In this document: positions 33,551-45,352 of the stretch, in pieces
Position numbering within the stretch: position 1 is the stretch's first letter
How the letters are laid out: each line of letters begins with the position of its first letter
Source of the DNA: Tigriopus japonicus
Lineage: Eukaryota; Arthropoda; Copepoda; Harpacticoida; Harpacticidae
DNA: 64,000 bases
Direction: 5' to 3'
NCBI GenBank assembly: GCA_010645155.1
Contig: CM021320.1
Location: forward strand, 6,524,495-6,588,494
Notes under the pieces: generated by a model
Database searches by the model: none
What the model was told of the DNA's origin: nothing
Seen by the model: the letters and a program-made list of their open reading frames with translations, nothing else
Position numbers and translations under genes: made by a program

Positions 33551-35794
33551 ATGTCTTGGAGCTCGACTCTCAAGAGCCAGTCCGGGGGCGGGTCGTCCAC
33601 GCCCCTATCTCACGCCTCCCACCTAGCTTCCTCGAACGCTAGTAACGATAGCGCGGGCGATTCTACGTCGGCGGTTCCGCGTTCTTTGGGCATGACGGCC
33701 CCGATCTCGTTAAGTAAACCCGAAGCCGTGGATTTAAAACGCACTCAAGAGCTGATTGAGGCCATGAAACCGTTCAACGTCTACGATACCGAGGACCAAC
33801 TCAACCTCCGCATGGAAGTTCTGGCCAAATTGACCCGATTGGTCAAGGATTGGATCCGAGACCTGAGTTTGGAGCGGAATATGCCGCCCAATATGGCCAA
33901 TGGCGTGGGCGGAAGCGTGTTCACCTTTGGTTCGTACCGATTGGGCGTGCACAATCGAGGGGCGGATATTGACTCGTTGTGCGTGGCTCCGCGTCATATT
34001 CATCGTGAAGATTTCTTTACGTCCTTTAATGAGATACTCAAGGCCCATCCGGATGTGACCGAATTGCGAGCCGTGGCCGATGCTTTTGTGCCCGTGATTA
34101 AGATGAGATTCAGCGGGATCGAGGTGGACTTGACCTTTGCTCGGTTAGCGCTCAAGGAAGTGAGTGAGAATCAACCTTTGGGCGATCCGGAGATCCTCAA
34201 GAACCTGACCGAGCAGTGCGTGCGATCGTTGAACGGGTGTCGCGTGACGGACGAGATCTTGAAACAGGTGCCGGATAAAGAGAACTTTCGGACCACGCTG
34301 AGAGCTATCAAGTTGTGGGCCAAACGACACGGCGTGTATAGTAATGTGTTGGGCTTTTTGGGAGGCGTGTCGTGGTCTATGTTGGTGGCGCGGGTGTGTC
34401 AACTTTATCCCAATGCTGATCCTTCCACGTTGGTGCAGAAGTTCTTTCTGGTGTTTCTCAAATGGCAATGGCCTCAACCCGTGTTGCTCAAGAAACCCGA
34501 AGAGGCCGGTTTGGGGTTTCAAGTGTGGGATCCGCGTTCCAATGTCCAAGATCGTTTCCATGTCATGCCCATAATTACGCCGGCCTATCCGCAACAGAAT
34601 TCGACCTACAACGTGTGTAAATCCACTTTGGAAGTCATGCGCAAGGAGTTCGAGCAGTCCTTGATCATTTGCGAGGACGTAGTTCAAGGCAAAGTGGGCT
34701 GGGAAAAGTTGTTTGAAACGCCCAATTTCTTCGCCAAGTACCGTCATTTCATCGTGCTCGAAGCTTCTTCCGAAACCGAAGAGGATCAACTCCAATGGCA
34801 GGGCTTAGTCGAGTCCAAAGTGCGCCATCTCATTAATAACCTCGAACGTGAGATTAATATCACCCTAGCTCACGTCTGGCCTCGGCCTTATCCCTCATTG
34901 GAAGAAGGTCGCGAAAAGTTGTGCTGTTATTGGTTCATCGGACTGGTGATCAAAACCAACCAACCCGGTGAGCCCCAAAACCTCGACCTCACTACACCCA
35001 TTAAGAGTTTTACGGAATTGATCATGCGCTCCTCCACCACCACCAATGTGTGGAAGATGGGCATGAAAGTGACAGCCGACTACAAAAAACGCAAGCAACT
35101 CGCCCGATATCTACCCGTAGAAGAACGCGCCAAGTTGAAGGCCGATAAGAAAAGTGCGCTGAATAACGCGAATTCGGCCACGAACTCTCCGGCCCTTAGT
35201 CGACAGGTCAGTGAAAGCGGTAACCTCGACTCTGTCCCTACCACTCCGGCCAAACGGAAATCCGTGGAATCCCGCACGGCCGATGGGGTCACACCCACTG
35301 AGGTCTCGAATGGCGCCACCAATATGGACTCGGACATGATGGCCGAAGACTCGCAATCCAGCATTTCCGCTTCGTCGCAAGACAAACCGGCCCGACCGCC
35401 CAAAAGAGTCAAGTCCGCGCAAAGCAATTTGGCCACTTTGATGAGTGCGGACGTATCCATGGACGGCGCCTCCAATAGTTCGACTGCCCTGGGCGGGCCA
35501 AACGCCAACCCGAACATAGTGATTACTTCCACAACAGATACCATAGAGAACCTAGTGAGTGATTCCAACACGAATAGCCAAGTAATTGAAAGTATGGAGA
35601 CCTCATGCGAAGAGCAGCCTTCCATCAAACGGCAGAGGTCAGCGGCCACTGATTTGAGCGGCATCGCAGCTTCAGCCAGTCCCACTAGTACCACGGCCAA
35701 TGAACAAATGTCGACGGGTTCGACCTCGCCGGTGAGTGCGACCTCAGGAACGACTACGGCTCCTGCAGCTCCCAATGGCGTGCAAGTCTCGTAA
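33551..35794 (+). CDS. Poly(A) polymerase (canonical, nuclear)
   Basis: Single uninterrupted frame, 747 aa, close to the 745 aa of human PAPOLA; the fly homologue is hiiragi. Adds the poly(A) tail to cleaved pre-mRNA in the nucleus using ATP. N-terminal nucleotidyltransferase domain with the FTFGSYRLGVHNRGADID motif: Asp139 and Asp141 are the first two catalytic carboxylates and Asp193 in GIEVDLTFARL is the third, with the same 54-residue spacing as in the vertebrate enzyme. Central domain (IKLWAKRHGVYSNVLGFLGG) and RNA-binding domain (LTTPIKSFTELI) follow. The C-terminal 200 residues are Ser/Thr-rich with basic clusters (RPPKRVKS, IKRQRS) that may be nuclear signals. ATG at 33551 (AAA just before it) is preferred over the upstream GTG. 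No introns are seen, unusual for this gene in animals. Confidence 0.97.
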   Translation: MSWSSTLKSQSGGGSSTPLSHASHLASSNASNDSAGDSTSAVPRSLGMTAPISLSKPEAVDLKRTQELIEAMKPFNVYDTEDQLNLRMEVLAKLTRLVKDWIRDLSLERNMPPNMANGVGGSVFTFGSYRLGVHNRGADIDSLCVAPRHIHREDFFTSFNEILKAHPDVTELRAVADAFVPVIKMRFSGIEVDLTFARLALKEVSENQPLGDPEILKNLTEQCVRSLNGCRVTDEILKQVPDKENFRTTLRAIKLWAKRHGVYSNVLGFLGGVSWSMLVARVCQLYPNADPSTLVQKFFLVFLKWQWPQPVLLKKPEEAGLGFQVWDPRSNVQDRFHVMPIITPAYPQQNSTYNVCKSTLEVMRKEFEQSLIICEDVVQGKVGWEKLFETPNFFAKYRHFIVLEASSETEEDQLQWQGLVESKVRHLINNLEREINITLAHVWPRPYPSLEEGREKLCCYWFIGLVIKTNQPGEPQNLDLTTPIKSFTELIMRSSTTTNVWKMGMKVTADYKKRKQLARYLPVEERAKLKADKKSALNNANSATNSPALSRQVSESGNLDSVPTTPAKRKSVESRTADGVTPTEVSNGATNMDSDMMAEDSQSSISASSQDKPARPPKRVKSAQSNLATLMSADVSMDGASNSSTALGGPNANPNIVITSTTDTIENLVSDSNTNSQVIESMETSCEEQPSIKRQRSAATDLSGIAASASPTSTTANEQMSTGSTSPVSATSGTTTAPAAPNGVQVS

Positions 35795-36235
35795 AACTCT
35801 CATAGAATCCATCCCAGGCAAGAAACCTTCCGCGAACAATGAAAAAAAATTCAAGTGCAAGAAAAAAATATGGCGTGGTACTATTATGTAGTAATCAATG
35901 TTGGATAAGGTGTCAGGCTCGATGAAGGACCACGCAGACAAAAAGGCCCAACCCTGCCTTTGGATATTAAGACACTCGCACAATGAGCGATCAATGCAGT
36001 GCGTGTTCCCCTTTTTGACACTCCTCAGCCTTCTCTGTCTCCACACCATCCTTCACCATACTTCGTGACTCCAATTTTGAATGATGTGTTGTTGTAACTG
36101 AGACAAATGATCACCTTTGTGACGAATACAAGCCGAATGCTCTCTGCAAAAAACGAAAAAAAAACTTACGTTCCTTCCAACTCACGAAGACACGTTGAAC
36201 TTTTTTCTTCCAGAAAAAAATATCCCACTCTCAAA
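35795..36235 (+). other. Short spacer between PAP and RPB6
   Basis: This 441-bp gap holds the PAP 3' UTR and the RPB6 leader. No AATAAA was seen. A strong 3' splice site (TTTTTTCTTCCAG, 36201-36213) lies 22 bp upstream of the RPB6 ATG, suggesting either a spliced 5' UTR or trans-splicing of a leader. Confidence 0.5.
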
Positions 36236-36640
36236 ATGGGCGATGAATATGATAATGACAATGATTTTGAAGAAGACTACCAAGAGGCCGATGAGCCCGA
36301 AGAACTGGAGGGCATGAACGACGAGGAAGCCGATGGAGACCAAGAGAACGTGGAAATCTTGCCTTCCGGTGAAGGCACAGGAGAAGGCCAAAAAAGTACC
36401 AAACGAGTGACCACGCCCTACATGACCAAATATGAACGGGCTCGGGTGTTGGGAACCAGGGCCCTTCAAATTGCCATGTGCGCTCCCGTGATGGTCGAAT
36501 TGGAAGGTGAGACGGATCCGTTGCAAATCGCCATGAAGGAACTTAAACAGAGAAAGATTCCCATTATCGTCAGACGGTATATGCCCGATGGGAGCTACGA
36601 AGATTGGGGCATCGACGAAATGATCATTGTGGATATGTGA
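36236..36640 (+). CDS. Polr2F: DNA-directed RNA polymerases I, II and III subunit RPB6
   Basis: 134 aa in one exon (human 127 aa). RPB6 is shared by RNA polymerases I, II and III and anchors the clamp at the base of the enzyme; it is the eukaryotic counterpart of bacterial omega. The acidic N-terminal tail (residues 1-50, rich in D and E) is followed by the conserved core: [20 protein letters not shown], then [20 protein letters not shown] and the C-terminus [14 protein letters not shown]. An in-frame upstream ATG at 36107 exists but would add a basic segment not known in the family; ATG at 36236 sits 22 bp after a strong 3' splice site. Same strand as poly(A) polymerase just upstream and convergent with arrestin downstream. 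Confidence 0.97.
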   Translation: MGDEYDNDNDFEEDYQEADEPEELEGMNDEEADGDQENVEILPSGEGTGEGQKSTKRVTTPYMTKYERARVLGTRALQIAMCAPVMVELEGETDPLQIAMKELKQRKIPIIVRRYMPDGSYEDWGIDEMIIVDM

Positions 36641-37487
36641 ACAGAAGAAAATAATATTGGATCTCGTGCATTTTCCCTTGTTGTAATTACTCTTAAAGCA
36701 CATAAACGTAGACAACAAGGAGTTATCTTGTTTTTCGTACTATTAATATGCTATTTGATACCTTGCGAAAGAACGAAAGAGATTGATAAGATTTATTCTT
36801 ACGTTGGTTGCAGAAGGGATAGAGTATGAGAGGTTGACAATCAGTTGAGGGAGGGGGGTGGGATTGATAATATTAAAAGATGAAATATAACTGCACGGGC
36901 AATCGAAGGTCGACACTAATCTGGCGCGATTGCTTCTGTTTGATCGATGAGCTAATATTTCCTCTTGAAACTGAGAATCCAATTATTTTAGAAACATGAT
37001 ACGGTTGGTCGAGATTGGCAATACCAACACAATGCACTACAAACAACATACGAATCGTATAAAGTTTCATACTAATCAAACCATTCTTCAATGACGTCTG
37101 TACGTTAGAAGATTTGCAGTTTCTTAGGGTTTTCGTCTCAGACCGTAATATGTTTGTTGGATGGCTAGCTCTTAATACTTTGCTTGAGGCGCACAGCTCT
37201 ACAATACTAATGAAATGGAAGAGCAAAAGACAATTGGTTTCCATTTGGAACTCAGACTGGTTGGTGGTTGTCAATAGATTCTGGTCTCCATCACGGTCAA
37301 AAAACAATCTCGACGACACCAATGACGACAGTCTTTAGTACCATGGGCGATCGTGGGATCTTTTCCCCATCCCGTGATGATATGGACCCAACCCAACATC
37401 AAGATAGAGACACCCCGAGACTTCCTTTCTACTTGGTCCTCGTGATCCAATTACACATCTCCCAAGCAAAAGAGTTTGGTCTGGCCT
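36641..37487. other. Spacer between convergent RPB6 and arrestin
   Basis: 3' untranslated and intergenic DNA between RPB6 (+) and arrestin (-). Open frames on both strands are short and unrelated to known families. No canonical AATAAA is evident for RPB6. Confidence 0.4.
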
Positions 37488-40400
37488 CTATTTGATTCCA
37501 CTTTTGGCCAGAGCCTTCCCCATCAACTTTTTCTCGTCTATCCGTTTGAGCAAGAAAGGCAATTTGACCAGGATATCGCGTTGAAGGAGGCCAAAAACCA
37601 ACGAGACACTCACATAATACTGAACGCGGATAATGAACATGGACTTGGTGGCATGGATCACGGATGGTGCCAGATGTTTGATGTCTGAATCTCGCTTGGC
37701 CGTTTCGTCCATGGCCACCCAAGAGTACTCTTTGTTCAGTTCCACTTTCAACGGAATGGCCGACTTGAACGAGGAATCGGTGGGATTGAGCTCTTCCTGG
37801 AATGTTCCCACCACATTCTTGAAGTTCCCCGTGGAAAACATGGCCACGCCCACCTGTTGAATGATGGCCACCTTGAGCTTCTTGACCCCATGACCGCCGG
37901 GTCGTTTGATGAGCACATTCAAAAGGATCTCGTCCGATTCCGAGTAGACTCCGTTGTCGAGTTTGGCTTGAAAGTAGAGGTTGTTCTCACTGAAAATGTA
38001 GTTCTTTTCCACCGTGACCACCGACCTTGGTGGCAATGTACGGGGAAGCCTCTCATACAGCCTCAAGGACATCTGGACCATCTTCCGTTTTCGTGGTAAT
38101 TCCTCGGGGGATTTCCCCGCGAATAGCTGAACCTCGTAAGTGGTTCCAATGGGAGCTCCGTTATAAGGTCGACACGGGAGCAATCTGACAGAAGGAGGTG
38201 CTGAGATGCCCATATCGATGACGACAGGGACAGCCATGTAACCTTCGTGGTTTGTCATGGGTTTGGACTTGTTTCGACAGATCTCGTCCACAGGACTTGG
38301 GTAGATTTGCTCTGCTGCGATTACGATCTCGTTGCAGAACCGCAAACCCATCAATTCTTCATCTTCCCGACCGTATCTGGAAACAAAGGTCAACATTTTG
38401 GATCAAATTGGCAATCGAAAGTTTCTTTCTGAAGCTGGTTAAATCTGGTCCAGTCAGGTTCTTACATTAAAAGTATTGATATATTTCAGAAAAATCGTCC
38501 TGTGCGGTTAAAAGAACCCCCATTAGTGTCCTTACTTGACAGATAAAGGCTGGCAATAAATATCGATGAAGGAAGGCCACTAAAAGGTTCCTCGATTATT
38601 GAGGGCAATAAAATATTACACTATTATCGAGACAATAGTTCGTCCAAATGATTACAACAATGGTAAGAATTGTTTGTGGTAGCAGCAGAGGTTTTACTAC
38701 TTTTTCTTTTGTCTGCCTTAGATTTTCCCGTCATCAAATCTAAAAAAATGACTAGATGTCTCTAGATGGAAGAAACGGGATCAATATTCTTGTTCCCATC
38801 GAGAGAGCTTTTTCCCTCTTTACCTAAAGAGTAAAACATGTAAAGGAAAGAAGTATCTTCTTTGGATTGCTCTTCGTTTTACCGCCGTACCTCAAAATTT
38901 CCACAAATTTGCCCACTACAGTTATTGTTTATTTTTCTTTTTTACTGAGGAATGGACCAGTTGCTGGTCCCTGGAATTTGGCGACTCTTGCAAAATTTGT
39001 TCATTTTTAAGACTTGCTTGACCTCCAAAAACGATTTAGTTCTATCTGGCTGAGTGGGAAAAAGTGGGAAAGGCTCGTCCATATCAATAAGGCCAATAAG
39101 TTTTCATTCAAGGGACCTCCGGCTAACGCTGAGATGACAGTTGGAACGAAATTTGACCATTTTTGGGTGTAGCAAAGGATTTCTCTGAGATTGTAAGCTT
39201 CTAGAAATTGTTCAAAAAACGAGGAGCCCCTCCGAAAGAGGAAAAGCCTGATAGTGATTGCTTGGGTCTTTGAGGTTAAAGGATCTCTCAAATACAGTTG
39301 AATGCTCCAAATTACCCTCAAAATGAGCAAGTATGGTCATGGCTACTTGAGTTAGACCTTCAACGATGGGTCATTAATTCTCTTGATTGGGACCTCAAAA
39401 GTAAAATATGATTTGCTGAACCATCGATTTTGGACCCTCATTAAATAAGGAATGGTTCTACAAAACGCTATGAGGGTAGTCGTATAATTAAGCAAACTAT
39501 TTCATGTTGAAAGGGCTATCCGCTATTTAAAAATATTCCACTTTGTCTACCTAAATTGAAATAGTTGAATCGATTTATGAATCCGATTCAATTGTGACAG
39601 TTTCATTACGAAGTATCTTCACTCACAATCTTGTCTCTTGGAGATGTTCTGAATTAGTTTGAAGAAAGAGTTGAACGAAGGACCCGAGAGAGACTGATGA
39701 AAACTATGTCTACGGCGAACACAAAAGAAATCTGATATGCCAACTGAACATGAATCTGAAAGGGTCCCTAAGATTCTCTCGTGCTCGTTCCCAATGTTTA
39801 TGTCAGGGAGATTTTTTTGCACACCTTCAGTACCTCAAGATTATTTCAAGCTCAACTCCACTCTTGGTTGAATCGGTAATACCACTTTAAGTTTGAGTGA
39901 TGCTTTGGAATTAGGACACTTAATGTATCCCTATTGGGAGCCTTCAACACCATTTTTGTTGCATTATTTTAGTGGCAATAAAGCGATGTACCAATGCAAC
40001 ATTGGTACATCAAATTAGAAAAAGTACTTTCAAAAAATTAAAAAGGCGTGTGACTTCTAAAATTTGGCTGACCTAAGCTTGATACATTTTTCTTCATCAC
40101 TCTTCCTATTCGTGACAAGTTAAGATAAACAAATGTGTTGAAAAATATTTATAAATTTTCTTGCAACGAAAAAAAAACCTGGAACTTGTTACCAAGACAT
40201 GTAAATTAGCCAATTCTCTCAATAACACGGCATGACTGAGGATATCATGTCATACAAATTACAAAAGTTATAGGAGACAAGAATTGTAAATAATACCATT
40301 TTGTTTACGAAAAGAAGAGATTTTATCTAAACTCAACTGGGTTGAGTTATAGTTAGGAGCTAGAACTATCCCAAGACATTGGAAATGTGATTGTACTGTA

Positions 40401-43400
40401 AATTGTTTTTTCGGGAGCAATAGTGAAAATCGATCAAAAGAACTCAAGAAAAGGAAACAAAGGATGCAAAAGGCACAATGTACAATTGATATTTCAAATG
40501 TATTGCGAGTTTTATCAATGCCTGTCTAAAGCTTAGACCACTGAAGATAAATACCACTTTTCGGTATCGATCAAACTCAAAATTTCCAGCCATGCTTTTT
40601 CAAACATCGAGAGACAATAAAAATCCAATATCTCTCAAAAAAGCAAAATCTTGTACTATTTTTCTCTTTTGTTTGCAAAAAGCAAGATTGTAGAATATTA
40701 AAGTGATAACCAGTGAGAATGACAAGTTCAATGCTTACGAGAAGCCGAGTGTGAAAGATCAGTATTAGAAATAGCGTTCTTGGTTCTGACTTTTTTCGTT
40801 CTCCCGGATTTTGACCAACGTCAAAGCCACGTAAAAACTCATATTCTCAGTCTGAACTCTCTTCCTCCTGTTAGGAAAAATAATATCGTGTGGTGCGTGT
40901 GCGGCACATTTTGAGTTATTAATAGAAATAATTGACTGAATTTTATCATTTCGCAGAAGAGCGTGGAATCTGAATTCATCCAACTTCAAAAGAAACCTTT
41001 GTTACAAGAAAGTCATATTTTGTGTCATACTAACGATGGTTTATCCGGAAAATTTGGTTGGAAACCCGACAATTCCGTGATGACTGAGTATATATAATTT
41101 ATAACCACTTTACCAAGGTCAGACTGGGAAGGAAAATGATCGACTAACGTCTTAATAATGATTTTGAGCTTCTAGAGGGAACTTTGTATTTCAATTCAAT
41201 GCATTGAATATTGCGAACATTAATTATTTAAAGATCAAGAAAAGGTTGTAAACCTTGATATATATTCAAAATTCACTAGGCAGATTTTTTACGAGTATAT
41301 TGTGGAAAACGAAAAAAAACCAGTTGAATTGGGTCATTACAAAAGTGTGTTAAAAAAGTTGTTTCCTTTGTTACTAGTTTTAGGATCTGCTACACTTAAA
41401 AAGGTAAATAAAACTTTCGTATTCATACTGAAACAGAAAATGACTGAGAATAACAAATGCATGGTGTACAAAGGACATGTTATTGGCAGGTTCGAAAACT
41501 CTTTCACCTCCATTTTGGAGAAGCAAGTCCTAACAGTTCCATGGACTTAATCAATGTTAAACATCCAACGGTCATTAAAGGTTGAAATAAAGAATGAGAG
41601 TTCTTTTGTAATGATTGTTCTAAAAAATTCCCAAGGAGGTTTTCTGTTCCATGAATGTCCTTCACGAAGGACATCCATAGTACGTTCCAAATTTCAATAA
41701 CATTTTTCCAATTTTTCTTTGTTAAACACAAATGAAACTTCCTTCCTGAGTTGTGGACAAATAATTGAAAAAGATTCGGCCGTCAACAACGATCTAGATA
41801 AGTTGACCCAAAATAATGAATGAGGCCCAAGGAATGACCAAGTTTACAAGAGTTCCACAACTACTCAGAAAGATGAAAGGGGGAAAATGAGCACAATAAA
41901 AGAGCACATGTGCCAGTTGACCATGGCTTTCTGAATCTCGTGGCACGAACATTGTCTCATCTCTCGAAATAACATTAGGCCCAATATGATTAAGAGGAAA
42001 GGGCACTAGTTGCTCGTGCTTGGAGTGATTTTCTCCTCCCATTAGATCCTTTTCTTCAGCCATGGAACAAGCTAAACTTTTTCGGTAATTACCAGTCTAA
42101 AGACGAAGAACATATTTTTGAACCAAAAACTTAATGAGGTCACCTTTGTGAATGGATGCCTGTTAATTTGCTGAAAGAAAGGAACGAGAGTTATGTGTCC
42201 CTCTAATATTTTTCCAAAGAACATGACAAACTGTCAAGATGACCTGTCATTGTCAAATACGTGAATGAAGTCCCCTAGCTTGGCTCACCTAGAATGGTAA
42301 GGCTCTCTTGGGTAGGAAACCTACTGTATATATCCACACTTGAGGGCTAACATTTTCCAGGACTCATTATCAGATTAAGACCAGACCATCACTCTTCTCA
42401 AATGGCTCGCTTTAGGTTTTTTTTCTTTCTTTCAATATAATGGGACTGCTCGGCAACCAAGTTCCAAGAGCTTATATTCACGTTAACGGTCTAACTTGAG
42501 TTACACAAGCGTGACAAATCTCGTCACAAAACCTGTCATTCACATAAGCCCTTCGTCTTACTATTATTATTAGGGATGCATATTTCGGGAAAATAAACGA
42601 GGGTTGTTAATCCCAAAACAGAGTCGATAAACTTCTGAGATGGCAACTCCAATAATTGAGAACATTTAAGCTAGGAACTGAAATCTCAAATAATGTAAAA
42701 AAGGTATCGTTTTATCATAGTCTACGTCTTTTGTCTTATAGTTTAGATTTACAGATTTTTTTCCTTGGGAAAAATGGAAGAAATTTCCAGTCCCCTTTCA
42801 ACCTTGAAGCTCAGGTTAACAAATGAATAAATTAAGAAAAAACCATCTCACTTTTAGAGTTGAAATTGTGTTCGCTAGAAACACGCATCCCTACTTTATT
42901 ACATTCACATTTGTCTTGTAATCTCACGCTTCCATCTTATATTGTCTGGAACATTTGAGGTGATCCAACCGAGCGAAGAAAATCAAGAAAAAAGCCAAGG
43001 CAACGCGAACGAGGTAAATTGAACCTCATTTATATTGGGAAACGTCGCAAAAGACTATTCATGGTTTGGAAACATTGTGCTTCCCAAGGGTCCTTGACAA
43101 ATTTAGATGTACGGTAAGCACAGATGTTCGGAAGATTTCGCTCCCATTGAAACGGTTTGGAGACCTTGAGAGGTTCATAACTCATTCGAGATTGGAAAAA
43201 TGGCAAAACCGTCGGGAATCAAAGAGAAAACTGAAAACAGTTTGCTCCACTTTCTTGGCGGATATCGAGAACACGTTTATGCCAAGGATTTATAACGAGA
43301 AAGGAATGACGGGCGGTAGTAGACAATATGAATCATTTATCACGCCGCCTTGAATGTTCGTCACCAAAGCTTGAAACCCAACCGAGGCCTAAAGGTATGT

Positions 43401-44322
43401 ACAATCATTCCGTGTACACTTTTTCGAGCTGATGAGAAAGCTGGAAATGGTTTTGAGCACAAACTCACGGGATGTTCAGAATGGGCAACCACCATCGAGA
43501 GAGAACGCTCTCAGTTATAGAAATGAAGGAACCATTATGCGCAAATGGGGTCTAAATGAGATCGAGTTGGGACTTCTCAAAATCTGGACGGTTTGCCTGT
43601 CATACTTGTTTGGCCTCAGCCCATATACCTTAGGAACCTCTCCAAAGTGACGATTATCATATTGTGATTATCAAATGAGTTTAACGCTTCAACTAATCGT
43701 AAACAAACTAGTGAATAGGACATCAATTCCCTTGCAGGTGTTTGCCATCCAAGAACATTAAAGGCTCAGAATTCTGCACTTCATCCCTCTTCAACACGCC
43801 AAAAGAAAGGAAATTTAATTACCTGAAGATAAGAACCACCTGAAGGAAAACTCGATTGTGGCTGGCACTTTGGATCACATTTTCGTGGATCAGAGCCACG
43901 CCCATGAGCGGTTCTACTTTGCTTTCGGTGATGATCAACTCTCTCTGAGGTAAGAACAAGATCAGATTGCCATCTTGAGAAGATTTCTTGAAGATCCGAT
44001 TGTAGCGAAGAGCTTGGTTGGGTACATTGGGATTAGGAGGAGCCATTAGATTGGAAACGGCTTTGTTTGTTGGCGAGGAGTCTGAGCACTTGTGATTGAG
44101 TTTCAGATTATCCACACTCCCTCGACGGTTATTGAGTGTGAGCTTGACCGTGGTGAGATGCTCATCATTGGTTTTAGATGAAGAGGACGTGGTCTTGTCT
44201 GATATGCCTAGGGAGGTATCTTGGGAGGGCAACTTGTCACCGACAGAAGTCGATCCACGTTCTTCCAATTTGCCTTGGCCATGCTCCGTTGAGCTCACGG
44301 TTGTGTTGTCTGTTTCTGACAT
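37488..44322 (-). CDS. Arrestin with long N-terminal extension
   Basis: Two exons, 44322-43823 and 38376-37488, joined in phase 2 across a 5.4-kb intron; 462 aa. Arrestins bind phosphorylated GPCRs and block G-protein coupling. Residues 1-107 are a Ser/Thr-rich extension absent from ordinary arrestins, with an RRGS (residues 66-69) that fits a basophilic kinase site. The arrestin fold then starts at NRIFKKSSQDGNL, the twin lysines being the usual phosphate sensors. The finger-loop region RYGREDEELMGLRF is well kept, recalling fly visual arrestins (RYGREEDEVMGVKF). Where most arrestins have Asp in the first-strand polar-core motif (GKRD), this one has Glu128 (LPQRE). The Arg near VQMSLRLYERLP fits the central polar-core arginine. 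The protein stops soon after the last strand (RDILVKLPFLLKRI), without clathrin or AP-2 motifs. Visual versus beta-arrestin subclass is unsettled. No further C-terminal exon was found. Confidence 0.88.
38377..43822 (-). other. Arrestin intron (5.4 kb)
   Basis: AT-rich intron with donor CTTCAG|GTAATT at 43822 and acceptor TTTCCAG at 38377. No nested gene, RNA gene or complete transposon was found. Open frames of up to about 100 codons do not resemble known proteins. Confidence 0.6.
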
Positions 44323-45320
44323 GTTGGTCGTCAACGACGTGTTCCACCTTCTTATGACAAGTAACAAATGCCACTACCACAATCTTCTTCTTCAACCAAG
44401 ACCGGAGAGGAGCCAAAAAAGGAAGGTCGCTACCAGAAGCGCAACAGGATCCATTTCTGCGTTCCAGGCGCGCCTTGGTGCCTTCATTGCCTCGTTGCCA
44501 GCAGGTCTTCCGTACGCTTGGCTTACTCTATTGGGACCACTAAAAATCCCCAAGGTAGTGAGCGAGTTTCCCAGTGAACGAACGAGAGAGAAAGAGAGAC
44601 ACGCAGAGAATGAGAAAAGAAAGAAAGAGCGCTAGAATCGGATTCCAAAGAGCTAAGACCACATCGAGAACAAACGGTGAGGTGAGATGATTGCAGATCT
44701 GAAAGAAAGCCGGGTTCATCTGACACAAAATGAATTTTTATGAGCACCGAACCCTCTATGCATCACATTGTCTCATATCGGCATACAATCGGTTTGACAT
44801 CATGGCATACGTGTGGGGTTAATGAAGTTTGTTATACGGACCCAAGAATGGGACAGCTGAATATTCTCCGGGTGCAATACGGTTATCACAGATGTTCAAC
44901 CAATCAACATGGAATGTATAAGAATGGTTAGACGTCGAAGGACCATGTGTTACCTTTCCTCTTTAGATTGTTGCAGACAAAACTTTATGGTTCTTTCTGC
45001 GTTCTTCACAGTCCCTTCAATGAAACTTTCGACAATCATCGGGGGAGCTAAACGAGTGCAGAAATAATTTTAAGGGAAAATGTGAGGGTTTCAGTGAGTC
45101 ACGTTTCGCATTTCTCAACGTTTAATACATGAAGCACTGTTAGAACAATAAGCCCGTTTTATATTTCACAAGCTTGCCTACACTTCTGATGGTAACGCTA
45201 TCATCAGACTTTTTTTCTTCATTTTCGGAACATGAATGTGTTCTCTTTAATTTCCGTGCTCTAATAATAGCGGGGGCATCCATTTGGCCCTCTATTTTTT
45301 CCCCTCTCGTTCGTTCTTCC

Positions 45321-45352
45321 TCACACTCACTCACTCACTCACTCACTCACTC
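45321..45352. repeat. (TCAC)n simple repeat
   Basis: Seven or eight tandem units of the ACTC/TCAC type, the longest copy of this microsatellite family in the window. Confidence 0.9.

Noticed and set aside
36107..36235. 43-residue N-terminal extension of RPB6
   Set aside because: Not known in the family, and a 3' splice site lies between this ATG and the normal start, so the upstream ATG is probably removed.
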